NCBI GenBank assembly: GCA_030594925.1 | Contig: JAUVEG010000088.1 | Span: 1-6,190 of the forward strand | Direction of reading: 5' to 3' | Length of the DNA: 6,190 bases | Source of the DNA: Gammaproteobacteria bacterium | GTDB taxonomy: Bacteria > Pseudomonadota > Gammaproteobacteria > Chromatiales > Chromatiaceae | In this document: positions 1-6,190 of the stretch, one piece after another | How the letters are laid out: each line of letters opens with the position of its first letter | Position numbering within the stretch: the stretch's first letter is position 1 | The notes under the pieces: model-generated | What the model was told of the DNA's origin: nothing | The model's input: only the letters and a program-made list of their open reading frames with translations | The model's database searches: none | Translations under genes and position numbers: made by a program

Positions 1-1
1 G

Positions 2-49
2 CGCAAGTTTGGCGAGGTGGTGCAATCGGGGGCGGAAACATCAAAATAG
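2..49 (+). CDS. possible C-terminal tail of an upstream gene (partial)
   Basis: From the window edge, frame 2 reads RKFGEVVQSGAETSK and ends at a TAG at 47-49. The hydrophilic, lysine- and glutamate-containing composition is that of a normal protein C-terminus, and the stop lies 87 bases before the hydrolase start, a usual intergenic distance. The other two plus frames also remain open into this region, to a TGA at 76-78 and a TAG at 129-131, but their translations look less protein-like. Fifteen residues are too few to assign a family, so both the existence and the identity of this gene are uncertain. Confidence 0.3.
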   Translation, partial: RKFGEVVQSGAETSK

Positions 50-136
50 TATTGGCGTCATGGTTAGCAATGGATTGAAGGGAGCGGTGGCCAACAGAGA
101 CACTATCAAACTTGCTTTAAGGGGATACTAGAGAGC

Positions 137-961
137 ATGAAAAAACGAATCATACAATATACCCTGCTGCTACTGCTTGGGCTAACATTGTTGAATAGTT
201 GTATGTATCAGCAACAGCCCTCGATGATCTTTTTCCCATACGCCACACTTGACCAGACACCGGCGGAGTGGGGGCTTGCGTATGAAGATGTCTTTCTGCA
301 TAGTGAGGATGGCGTGCGCTTGCATGGCTGGTATATCCCTCACCATGGATCTAAACAAGTGCTGCTCTTTTTTCACGGTAATGCAGGGAATATCTCCCAT
401 CGCGGCGCTTCCGTGGAGATCTTTCACCGGCTTGGCCTGAATCTCTTTATATTTGACTACCGGGGTTACGGCAACAGCCAGGGCAAGCCTGATGAGGAGG
501 GACTTTATAATGACGCCAGGGCAGCCTGGCGATATCTGACCAATGAGCGAGGGTTCGAACGGGAAGATATCATCCTCTTCGGCCGCTCGCTCGGCGGTGC
601 CGTTGCGGCAGAACTGGCTGCGGAGGTTGAGCCAGGCGGGTTGATTCTTGAGTCTACATTCAGCTCCGCCAAAGATATCGCCAATGTGCTTTTCCCCGTT
701 CTTTCCCGATTGATTATCCTGCGTTACGACTTTAATACTGCGGCACATGTCATGCGGATAACGTCTCCGCTGCTGATGTTGCACAGCCCCGACGATGAGA
801 TCATTCCATACCATCTTGGCGAGAAGGTCTTTCAGGCGGCCAATAAACCAAAATCCTTCTTCAGGATGCGGGGCGATCACAATAGCGGGTTTCTTATGAG
901 TCAGCCTGACTACCAGCAGGCGCTTGGCGCGTTTGTCTCATTGGTGAAACTCCTTAGGTAG
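137..961 (+). CDS. alpha/beta hydrolase lipoprotein (BEM46/YfhR-like serine hydrolase)
   Basis: This is a 274-residue serine hydrolase of the alpha/beta fold, probably an esterase or acyl hydrolase of unknown substrate. The N-terminus is a lipoprotein signal: two lysines, a leucine-rich stretch, then the lipobox LNSC with Cys22 as the expected lipidated residue. Position +2 is Met, not Asp, so outer-membrane sorting is expected. The fold markers are in order: HGNAGN at 80-85 (oxyanion loop), DYRGYGNS at 107-114, the nucleophile elbow GRSLGG at 149-154 with Ser151, the acid in SPDDEIIP (probably Asp220), and His248 in GDHNSGF. The length is normal for the family and all three catalytic residues are present. 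The ATG at 137 is preceded by AAGGGG at 119-124, a Shine-Dalgarno match about 12 bases away, with a purine-rich GAGAG closer in. The family is clear; the substrate cannot be read from sequence. Confidence 0.9.
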   Translation: MKKRIIQYTLLLLLGLTLLNSCMYQQQPSMIFFPYATLDQTPAEWGLAYEDVFLHSEDGVRLHGWYIPHHGSKQVLLFFHGNAGNISHRGASVEIFHRLGLNLFIFDYRGYGNSQGKPDEEGLYNDARAAWRYLTNERGFEREDIILFGRSLGGAVAAELAAEVEPGGLILESTFSSAKDIANVLFPVLSRLIILRYDFNTAAHVMRITSPLLMLHSPDDEIIPYHLGEKVFQAANKPKSFFRMRGDHNSGFLMSQPDYQQALGAFVSLVKLLR

Positions 962-1029
962 CGTCAATTGCTGCATTTAAAACAAACTAATCACGATCCA
1001 GTTCCAGCCATGCCAAATCGTGTTTACTG

Positions 1030-1548
1030 ATGATCTCTATTCAATTTGATTTGCGTGTCGAGGTCTTTGGACAATCAATCGTCGATACTGCCCTGATGCT
1101 TGCAGAAGAGAATGGGTGGGAATCTGTCAGGCTGCATCAGATCGCTGAAGCATTGCATATACCACTGGAATATCAACCATCACTTCACGAGTCAATGCTT
1201 CGGGAAATGCAGGGCATCGCTTCCAAAAGAGAAATGGAGTTGAACAGTTGTGCAGAAGAACTCAATCTATCTCATCTTGGTATCAAACCCGGCAAGTGCA
1301 TTGACGACAAATACATTCGAGAGGTGTTCGATATCGATGTGACCCACAAGAAAGATAAAGGCCAACGAGAAGCGTGCGGCTGTGTGGAAAGCCGTGACAT
1401 AGGTGTCTACGATACCTGCATTCTGGGATGCCAATATTGCTACGCCACATCGAGTTTTGATAAAGCCTTGATCAATTATCAGGAGCAGGATAAAGAGGCG
1501 CCATCTCTCATCAATGGTATTGAATACCCCGTGCAGCCTAACGCATAA
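1030..1548 (+). CDS. chimeric ORF: TetR-like N-terminal fragment fused to a DUF1848 C-terminal fragment; probable gene remnant
   Basis: This uninterrupted 172-codon frame joins parts of two unrelated families. Residues about 13-47 (IVDTALMLAEENGWESVRLH and the following IAEALHIPLE) resemble the first helices of a TetR-type DNA-binding domain, but the rest of the helix-turn-helix and the ligand domain are missing. From about residue 55 to 162 it matches my recollection of the C-terminal part of DUF1848 proteins: LNSCAEELNLSHLGIKPGKC (71-90), ACGCVESRDIGVYDTC (115-130), then CQYCYATSSFDKA and QEQDKEAPSLI. Seven cysteines are kept (74, 90, 116, 118, 130, 134, 137), and 130/134/137 form CX3CX2C. 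Full DUF1848 proteins are about 300 residues, so the N-terminal two thirds are absent. The ATG at 1030 has no Shine-Dalgarno sequence, and no in-frame ATG, GTG or TTG lies between it and the upstream TAA at 988-990. A deletion that fused two decaying genes is the simplest explanation. A functional small protein cannot be excluded because the frame is intact. Confidence 0.65.
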   Translation: MISIQFDLRVEVFGQSIVDTALMLAEENGWESVRLHQIAEALHIPLEYQPSLHESMLREMQGIASKREMELNSCAEELNLSHLGIKPGKCIDDKYIREVFDIDVTHKKDKGQREACGCVESRDIGVYDTCILGCQYCYATSSFDKALINYQEQDKEAPSLINGIEYPVQPNA

Positions 1549-1745
1549 ATGCCATCCAGCGTTAACTTACAGGGTTGCAAATTCGTTTCGTACTATCTCA
1601 TGCATAACCCATGTGCGGTCGATACTGGTGGTTTATTGTCGATGCAGTAATTCTTGCAAATCGAGATTCTGGTAGTTCAGGTCTGTACCACCAATGAGCG
1701 TGCTGCTAACAACAACCCAGGCGTAGTGGCTGGAAATCCCTCTTT

Positions 1746-2969
1746 TTACTGCCAATAAAGCTCGAAGCGCCCCCCGGCATTTCTCCTGAGGCTTGCGCCC
1801 AGGCGACGACACTCCCTGTCCATGGTTTGCGCCAGCCATTGTGTGTCCGGCTTCGAAGCTCTATGCAGACGGAACCTCCGGATCTGCAGTGGCGTCATCT
1901 GCAGGCGCAGCAACCTGCCGCTGCGTGGGTCAAGGGTGAGAAAATACATCAGCGCCAGGTCACCCCTGTACTCCGAATGGCTCCTGATACCTTCATAGTC
2001 GTTGAGGAAGTCGCCGCAGCCGTAAAGTATGGGGCGGTCGTTGTAGATCTCGATCCCCCTGGGGTGATGCGAGGAGTGGCCATGCACAACATCCACAGCA
2101 GCACGGTCGATGAGGCCGTAGGCAAAGCGTTGTTGTTCGCGGGGGATACGGTAGCCCCAGTTGCCGCCCCAATGGATCGATATCACCATCAGATCGCCCG
2201 CCTGCTTCAGCGCGGCGACCTGGCTGGCGATCTTCTCGATGGCCGCATCATTCAGACTCTCGATGAGGAAGATTCCTGCCCGCTCTGGATCGGCCTGCCA
2301 CTCCGGGGGCACGCCGCTGGAGGTGTGGGCAAAGGCCAGCACAATGACGCGCCTGCCGCCAGGCAGTTCGAACACAGCCGGATCCTCGGCCTCTCTGCTG
2401 TTTCTTCCTGCACCGACACTCTTCATGCCCGCTGCCGCTACTGTATCGAGCGTCTCCTCGAGTCCTTTGTAACCCCAGTCCAGGACATGGTTGTTGGCCA
2501 GGATGCACGCGTCGATACCAGTCGACTCGATGCAGGGGAAGTTGTCCGGGTGCATGCGGTAGTTGATCCCCTTGCGTGGCCAGTAGGCATCGCTGCGTGT
2601 GACAGCGGTTTCCAGATTGATGAGGCGCAGATCCGGCGCCACCTGCTCGAGCTCCTCCAGCGCATCACCCCAGATATAATCGAAGGCGACAGGCGCAGGA
2701 ATAGGGCCGTTGGCCTCCTCTGCTATCTTCACATAGTCCCGGGCCGAGGTCATATAGGGTTCGTAGATCTCGGGGGAAGAGGGGTAGGGTAGTATCTGGT
2801 CGACGCCGCGGCCGGTCATGACATCGCCGCAGAGAAACAGTGTGACGGGCTTACTGTTGGCCCCTCTCTTCTTATGGCGCATTTGCTCTCTCTTCTCTCT
2901 ACCCAGGGCTCCGCTGCAGAGGCCAAGCAGTCCAAGCCCCAGGTAGGAAAGTAAGCGGCGGCGTTGCAT
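1746..2969 (-). CDS. CapA family protein (PGA_cap metallophosphatase-like), Tat-type leader
   Basis: This is a 407-residue member of the CapA/PGA_cap family, named after the poly-gamma-glutamate capsule protein and related in fold to calcineurin-like metallophosphatases. The expected motifs are in order: GDVMTGR at 48-54, NLE at 118-120, NNHVLDWG at 159-166, HWGGNWG at 266-272, and GHSSHHPRGIEIY at 297-309, followed by GCGDFLNDY at 317-325. These supply the Asp, Asn and His residues that line the metal site in this family. The N-terminus MQRRRLLSYLGLGLLGLCSG has consecutive arginines before a hydrophobic core, so twin-arginine export is likely. A strongly basic linker (about 24-38) precedes the domain. 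The ATG follows a purine-rich GAAGAGAAG ribosome-binding region. No capB, capC or other capsule genes are adjacent, so a role in polyglutamate capsule is not supported here. It could act in envelope polysaccharide or peptidoglycan metabolism, but that is speculation. Confidence 0.9.
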   Translation of the reverse strand: MQRRRLLSYLGLGLLGLCSGALGREKREQMRHKKRGANSKPVTLFLCGDVMTGRGVDQILPYPSSPEIYEPYMTSARDYVKIAEEANGPIPAPVAFDYIWGDALEELEQVAPDLRLINLETAVTRSDAYWPRKGINYRMHPDNFPCIESTGIDACILANNHVLDWGYKGLEETLDTVAAAGMKSVGAGRNSREAEDPAVFELPGGRRVIVLAFAHTSSGVPPEWQADPERAGIFLIESLNDAAIEKIASQVAALKQAGDLMVISIHWGGNWGYRIPREQQRFAYGLIDRAAVDVVHGHSSHHPRGIEIYNDRPILYGCGDFLNDYEGIRSHSEYRGDLALMYFLTLDPRSGRLLRLQMTPLQIRRFRLHRASKPDTQWLAQTMDRECRRLGASLRRNAGGRFELYWQ

Positions 2970-3152
2970 GATTACTTCTCTTCTTCCCTGATGACACTGA
3001 TGGTTGGTTTCATGCCCGGATCACCTGACGATTTCACGATCTCTACTATCAGAATAATAGACCTTGTGGTAAATCTCTCATTGAAAAAATGTCAATGGGT
3101 AGAGAATTACCATGCTTATCCATGTTCTGAATGAATCGAAGGGATGGGGGTT

Positions 3153-3210
3153 TGGGGGAAGGGTTAACAAGAAATGGATCATAAGCCATTGATATACGCC
3201 CCTTCCCCCA
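3153..3210. repeat. inverted repeat with G/C-tract arms, intergenic
   Basis: The arms TGGGGGAAGGG (3153-3163) and CCCTTCCCCCA (3200-3210) are perfect 11-bp complements. The 36-base spacer contains a smaller AATGG/CCATT hairpin (3173-3177 and 3186-3190), so the whole element can fold as a nested stem on either strand. It lies between the S9 peptidase and the capA-like gene. No T-run follows either arm directly, so it is not a standard terminator. It may protect a transcript end or simply be a structured intergenic repeat. Confidence 0.55.
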
Positions 3211-3211
3211 T

Positions 3212-3270
3212 AAAAAACTTGTAAGGGAGTTCTGATTGAAGAGCGCAGCGATTCGATCAGAGCTCCCTTA
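3212..3270 (-). terminator. probable Rho-independent terminator of the S9 peptidase gene
   Basis: Two 19-base arms, 3222-3240 and 3252-3270, are complementary at 17 of 19 positions around an 11-base loop. On the minus strand the stem is followed after four bases (CAAG) by six T residues (the A run at 3212-3217), as in an intrinsic terminator for the peptidase gene. The gene's own TAA stop (3268-3270) forms the base of the stem. The two non-Watson-Crick positions are C-A mismatches in a minus-strand RNA and would be G-U pairs in a plus-strand RNA. Confidence 0.65.
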
Positions 3271-5313
3271 GTCGCTATTCGGCGAACTTGTTTTCAGCGT
3301 TGATACATCCACCCTGATCTCGGCAAGCCGTTTGCGTGTCGCCGGGCGCACCTTCTCCTGGTAGCGGCCGCCCAGATGTTTGGCGAGAAATTGCTCGATG
3401 GCCGCCGCCATGGCCATGCGATTGTGGGCGGCGTTGAAACCGTGCCCCTCGTCTGGCGCAACGAGGTATTCCACCGGCTTGCCGCTGTCACGCAGGGCTA
3501 TTACGAGCTGATCGGCTTCGCGTTGTTGCACGCGCGGGTCGTTGGCGCCATGTATCACCAGTAGCGGCGCCTTGATGCGGTCGGTTTTGAACAAAGGCGA
3601 ACGTGCGATCATCTCCTTCCGGTCAGCCGCTATGCCGGGATTACCGATCCACCTGTACCAGGTGTTTTCGAGAAACGGCTTCCAGTAGTCCGGAAAGCTT
3701 TCGGTAAAGGTGACCAGGTTCGAGGGGGCCGCGTAGGGAATGCCGCAGGCATAGATATCGGGCGTGAAGGTGACGCCGGCCAGGGTCGCGTAGCCGCCGA
3801 AAGATCCGCCGAAAATGGCAATGCGTTTGGGATCGGCGATCCCCTTTTTCTTCAGATGCTCGACGGCGTCAGTGATGTCATGTTGCATGGCTCCCGTACC
3901 AAGTTCACGGATGCCGGCATTGAGGTAGTGTTTGCCGTAGCCGGCGGAGCCGCGATAGTTTACCTGCATCACGGCGTAGCCGCGATTAGCCAGGAACTGC
4001 ACATAGGGATCGGAGCGCCAGTAGTTGCGCTTCCAGGGCCCGCCGTGTATGTACATCACCAGCGGCAGATTGCGGGGTGCGACGCCCCCGGGAAGCGTCA
4101 GATAGCCGTGAATAGTCATGCCGTCGCGGGCGATGAAGCTGAGCGGCTGCATCTGCGCCAGATGCTGCCTGGGCAAACCGGGACGCACGCGGTACTGCAG
4201 GGTGATTTTGCTGATCTCCGGCTCATAGAGGTAGATGGAGCCGGGATCGACATCGCTGGAGACCCTGACGAGCAGCAGCGACAGGTCATCGGCAACGCTG
4301 ACGAAGGTGATCTCGTCTTCCGGCAGTGCCTTGCGCAGACCCTTCCAGAGAAGGGCCGCCTTCTCCGTCTTTGGATAGACGCGCAGGCGGTCGCCGAGAT
4401 AGGAGGTAAATTGCAACTCATCGCTGACCGGATGAAAAGCGGCAGTGCCGAAATCCACCTCTCTCTCGGGATCCTGCTCGACAAATTGCATTTTCCCTGT
4501 TTTTACATCCAATAGCATGAGCCGCAGCAAGTCTACCTCCTTGCCGGCATCGCTGGCGACATAACAGCTGCGGTGATCTTCGAGGCATTTGAGTACAATG
4601 AGTTCCTCGTCGGCGTTGACCGCGGCGATTTGTGAATAGCCCGCTGGATCTACACGCAGGAGCTCCGTTCCGCCACCAGGCAGGCTCCTCGCGGCCAGCA
4701 GCAGATCCCCGTTGCGGTCAATAACCCAAGAGCCGATACGCTCCCTGTTCTCGCGCAGCAGTACGCGTTTTCCGGAGGCGATATCAACCCGGTAGGGGTC
4801 GTGGATGCCGGGATCGCGCAGGTTCAACCCCAGGATGATGGTTCCGGGAACATTTTTCGGCAGTGAGTAGATGGTGGTGCGCACCTCTTTCAGAGGGGTT
4901 AAATCCATAGCCGGGGGAACTCTCTCTTCTCCCTTGCGGATATCGGCTAGTTTGACCCTCCAGATGTGGTACATCTCATCGCCTCCCTTGTCCTGCTCAT
5001 AGAGCAGGTAGTCGCTGCCTCGACTCCAGAAACAGGATGGTACGGGGTGCTGGCTGGCGGTTACGGGACGTGCAGCCTCGAAGGACTCCTTAGCGCGCTT
5101 GAGCCAAATATTGCGAACACCCCTGTATACCTTGATGAAACACATCCACTGGCCGTCAGGTGATAGCTGCGCCCCCGAAATCCTGGGAGGACCGAAGAAC
5201 AACTCCCTGTCCAGCAGCGGGGGAGGTGTCTCAGCATCTCCCTGTATAGCGAACACAGTGGATGCCATCAGCTGCAGACTGGCCAGGATTGATATAAAGA
5301 TTGGTTTCATCAT
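3268..5313 (-). CDS. secreted S9 family serine peptidase (prolyl oligopeptidase family)
   Basis: The chosen start gives a 681-residue peptidase that would cleave oligopeptides in the periplasm or outside the cell. Residues 1-22 are a signal peptide starting [14 protein letters not shown], with likely cleavage after VFA. The next 370 or so residues have the character of the S9 beta-propeller, for example [13 protein letters not shown] near its beginning. The C-terminal catalytic domain follows: [12 protein letters not shown], then NYRGSAGYG, the nucleophile motif GGSFGG with Ser504, Asp592 in HGANDPR, and His624 in DEGHGF. The triad is therefore complete and the length is typical. The open frame extends to an ATG at 5361, which would add 16 residues (MHVRNPGFAALKKSPA) ahead of the signal peptide. 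I prefer 5313 because the export signal then starts correctly and an AAAGAG purine stretch lies about 7 bases upstream. The exact S9 subfamily and substrate preference are not determined. A terminator-like hairpin ends the gene, which suggests separate transcription from the capA-like gene. Confidence 0.92.
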   Translation of the reverse strand: MMKPIFISILASLQLMASTVFAIQGDAETPPPLLDRELFFGPPRISGAQLSPDGQWMCFIKVYRGVRNIWLKRAKESFEAARPVTASQHPVPSCFWSRGSDYLLYEQDKGGDEMYHIWRVKLADIRKGEERVPPAMDLTPLKEVRTTIYSLPKNVPGTIILGLNLRDPGIHDPYRVDIASGKRVLLRENRERIGSWVIDRNGDLLLAARSLPGGGTELLRVDPAGYSQIAAVNADEELIVLKCLEDHRSCYVASDAGKEVDLLRLMLLDVKTGKMQFVEQDPEREVDFGTAAFHPVSDELQFTSYLGDRLRVYPKTEKAALLWKGLRKALPEDEITFVSVADDLSLLLVRVSSDVDPGSIYLYEPEISKITLQYRVRPGLPRQHLAQMQPLSFIARDGMTIHGYLTLPGGVAPRNLPLVMYIHGGPWKRNYWRSDPYVQFLANRGYAVMQVNYRGSAGYGKHYLNAGIRELGTGAMQHDITDAVEHLKKKGIADPKRIAIFGGSFGGYATLAGVTFTPDIYACGIPYAAPSNLVTFTESFPDYWKPFLENTWYRWIGNPGIAADRKEMIARSPLFKTDRIKAPLLVIHGANDPRVQQREADQLVIALRDSGKPVEYLVAPDEGHGFNAAHNRMAMAAAIEQFLAKHLGGRYQEKVRPATRKRLAEIRVDVSTLKTSSPNSD

Positions 5314-5611
5314 TGCGGGACTCTTTTTCAGAGCAGCAAAACCCGGATTACGTACATGCAACTACACTCTTATCCATACTGTCATGAAATGTATCCAGTA
5401 TGTCTGCAGTTGTTGACTCTTTAATTCCGGTGATGCTGGCCAGTACCTGACGTTGCAACAAAGAGTTGATGGTGCGTACAGGAAATTTCCAATAATGGGT
5501 TGACAGCATCATTCGTATCACAAGGTGTATTATTCATTGTATTAGTATAGCCTTCGATTTATCCAGATACTTAGAGGAGCATACTCTTGGCGTTCCAATT
5601 TATCAGCGTAT
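5314..5611. promoter_or_regulatory. divergent intergenic region with palindromes; control region for the S9 peptidase and COG2403 genes
   Basis: This gap separates two divergent genes, so both promoters should lie in it. I see no pair of hexamers with consensus spacing. A TTGACA at 5500-5505 is 22 bases from TATTAT at 5528-5533 on the plus strand, which is too far for a standard sigma-70 site. Three symmetrical elements could be operators: CATACTG (5375-5381) paired with CAGTATG (5396-5402) about 60 bases before the peptidase start, GTTGCAAC (5452-5459), and GGAAATTTCC (5481-5490). A good Shine-Dalgarno sequence, AGAGGAG, lies at 5573-5579. Confidence 0.35.
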
Positions 5612-5640
5612 ATGAAGCGAAAAAATCTAATGTCGAATAA
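5587..5640 (+). CDS. possible 17-codon upstream ORF (leader) before the COG2403 gene
   Basis: The strongest ribosome-binding sequence in the region, AGAGGAG (5573-5579), is seven bases before a TTG at 5587. That TTG opens a short frame, MAFQFISVYEAKKSNVE if TTG is read as Met, ending at TAA 5638-5640. It is out of frame with the COG2403 gene and overlaps its ATG at 5630 by 11 bases, an arrangement compatible with translational coupling. The peptide shows no run of repeated regulatory codons and no family resemblance. It may be chance. Confidence 0.25.
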   Translation: MAFQFISVYEAKKSNVE

Positions 5641-6190
5641 TCAAAAAGCCACCCGCATCATCATTATGGGTGCTGCCGGTCGTGATTTTCATAATTTCAA
5701 CATGGTGTATCGCAACGACCCTGACAACGACGTGATCGCCTTTACCGCAACACAGATCCCGGATATTGCCGGGCGGCGATACCCGGCTTCTCTTGCCGGC
5801 TCCGGTTATCCTGATGGCATCCCGATTCATGATGAATCAGAACTCGATGCACTGTGTCGTCAAGAGAGTATCGACAAGGTTGTGTTTGCCTATAGTGATG
5901 TCAGCCATGCCCTGGTCATGCATAAGGCTTCTGTCGTCCTTGCAGCCGGTTCAGACTTCGTCATGCTGGGGCCTGAACGCACCATGTTGAAGGCAAAGGC
6001 GCCTGTTATTGCAGTCTGTGCGGTCCGCACCGGTTGTGGAAAATCCCCGACGACACGCTGGCTGTCGAAACTTCTAAAGAAGCATGGCCTGAAGGTTGCT
6101 GTTATACGCCACCCAATGCCCTATGGTGATCTCGAGCGCCAGGCCGTACAGCGTTTCACGTCGAGAGCAGACCTGGACATTGCAGAATGC
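5630..6190 (+). CDS. COG2403 P-loop protein, annotated as cyclic 2,3-diphosphoglycerate synthase (partial, 3' end beyond window)
   Basis: The window holds the first 187 residues; full-length relatives are roughly 450. The N-terminal part reads RIIIMGAAGRDFHNFN (9-24), a Rossmann-like glycine loop, then FTATQIPDIAGRRYP, GYPDGIPI and VVFAYSDVSHALVMHKAS (84-101), all strong hallmarks of COG2403. The second part opens with PVIAVCAVRTGCGKSPTTRW (125-144), a nucleotide-binding P-loop of the form TGCGKS, followed by VIRHPMPYGDLERQAVQRF. The archaeal relative in Methanothermus makes cyclic 2,3-diphosphoglycerate from 2,3-diphosphoglycerate and ATP; whether bacterial members do this is unproven, and a general GTPase or ATPase role is possible. 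No signal peptide is seen, so the protein should be cytoplasmic. An in-frame ATG at 5612 would add six residues (MKRKNL). Neither start has a clear Shine-Dalgarno sequence. I chose 5630 because it overlaps the end of the upstream frame and gives the more usual N-terminus. Confidence 0.88.
   Translation, partial: MSNNQKATRIIIMGAAGRDFHNFNMVYRNDPDNDVIAFTATQIPDIAGRRYPASLAGSGYPDGIPIHDESELDALCRQESIDKVVFAYSDVSHALVMHKASVVLAAGSDFVMLGPERTMLKAKAPVIAVCAVRTGCGKSPTTRWLSKLLKKHGLKVAVIRHPMPYGDLERQAVQRFTSRADLDIAEC

Noticed and set aside
182..880. Minus-strand open frame of 232 codons opposite the alpha/beta hydrolase
   Set aside because: It is antisense to a gene with a full catalytic triad, and no recognisable motif is present in the opposite frame.
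1567..1745. Minus-strand frame downstream of the capA-like gene, with protein-like segments SSHYAWVVVSSTLIGG and IDRTWVMHEIVRNEF separated by one TAA at 1633-1635
   Set aside because: The frame continues under the capA-like gene in a different phase, has no start of its own in this gap, and matches no family I recognise. It is too short to call a pseudogene.
1827..2792. Long plus-strand open frame of 321 codons opposite the capA-like gene
   Set aside because: It lies entirely antisense to a gene with clear family motifs, and its translation shows no domain; it is a shadow of GC-rich coding sequence.
3054..3095. Minus-strand TTGACA (3090-3095) and TATTAT (3054-3059) upstream of the capA-like gene, as a possible sigma-70 promoter
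   Set aside because: The hexamers are 30 bases apart, far beyond the usual 16-18, and no acceptable -10 lies at the right distance from TTGACA.
3856..4515. Plus-strand open frame of 219 codons opposite the S9 peptidase
   Set aside because: It is antisense to a well-supported peptidase, and its translation is low-information and domain-free.
5500..5533. Plus-strand TTGACA and TATTAT as a promoter for the COG2403 gene
   Set aside because: The spacer is 22 bases, too long for a standard promoter; recorded only within the intergenic entry.

Overview
The window looks like an ordinary chromosomal stretch from a Gram-negative bacterium, probably a gammaproteobacterium. The evidence is a lipoprotein-type alpha/beta hydrolase, a large exported S9 peptidase, a CapA-like protein with an apparent twin-arginine leader, and a TetR-like fragment of a type I recall from sulfur-oxidising gammaproteobacteria. 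The lineage is inferred from protein character only; no rRNA, tRNA or other taxonomic marker is present.

Layout from left to right. Positions 1-49 may hold the last codons of a plus-strand gene that starts outside the window. Positions 137-961 (+) encode a membrane-anchored alpha/beta hydrolase of the BEM46/YfhR type. Positions 1030-1548 (+) hold a short chimeric reading frame: a partial TetR-type DNA-binding segment joined to the C-terminal third of a DUF1848 protein. It is most likely a remnant left by a deletion. Positions 1746-2969 (-) encode a CapA/PGA_cap-family metallophosphatase-like protein. A 298-bp gap follows with two strong inverted repeats, one a probable terminator for the upstream gene. 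Positions 3268-5313 (-) encode a secreted S9 (prolyl oligopeptidase family) serine peptidase. A divergent intergenic region of about 300 bp with several small palindromes separates it from the last gene. From 5630 (+) to the window edge runs the N-terminal part of a COG2403 P-loop protein, annotated in databases as cyclic 2,3-diphosphoglycerate synthase.

The genes do not form one obvious operon or pathway. Three of the four intact products appear to be exported or envelope-anchored (hydrolase, CapA-like protein, S9 peptidase); the COG2403 protein is cytoplasmic. I see no mobile element, CRISPR array, RNA gene or convincing new multi-gene system. The points most worth a second look are the TetR/DUF1848 chimera, the hairpin that contains the stop codon of the S9 peptidase, and the weak translation start of the COG2403 gene, which lies behind a possible 17-codon upstream reading frame.
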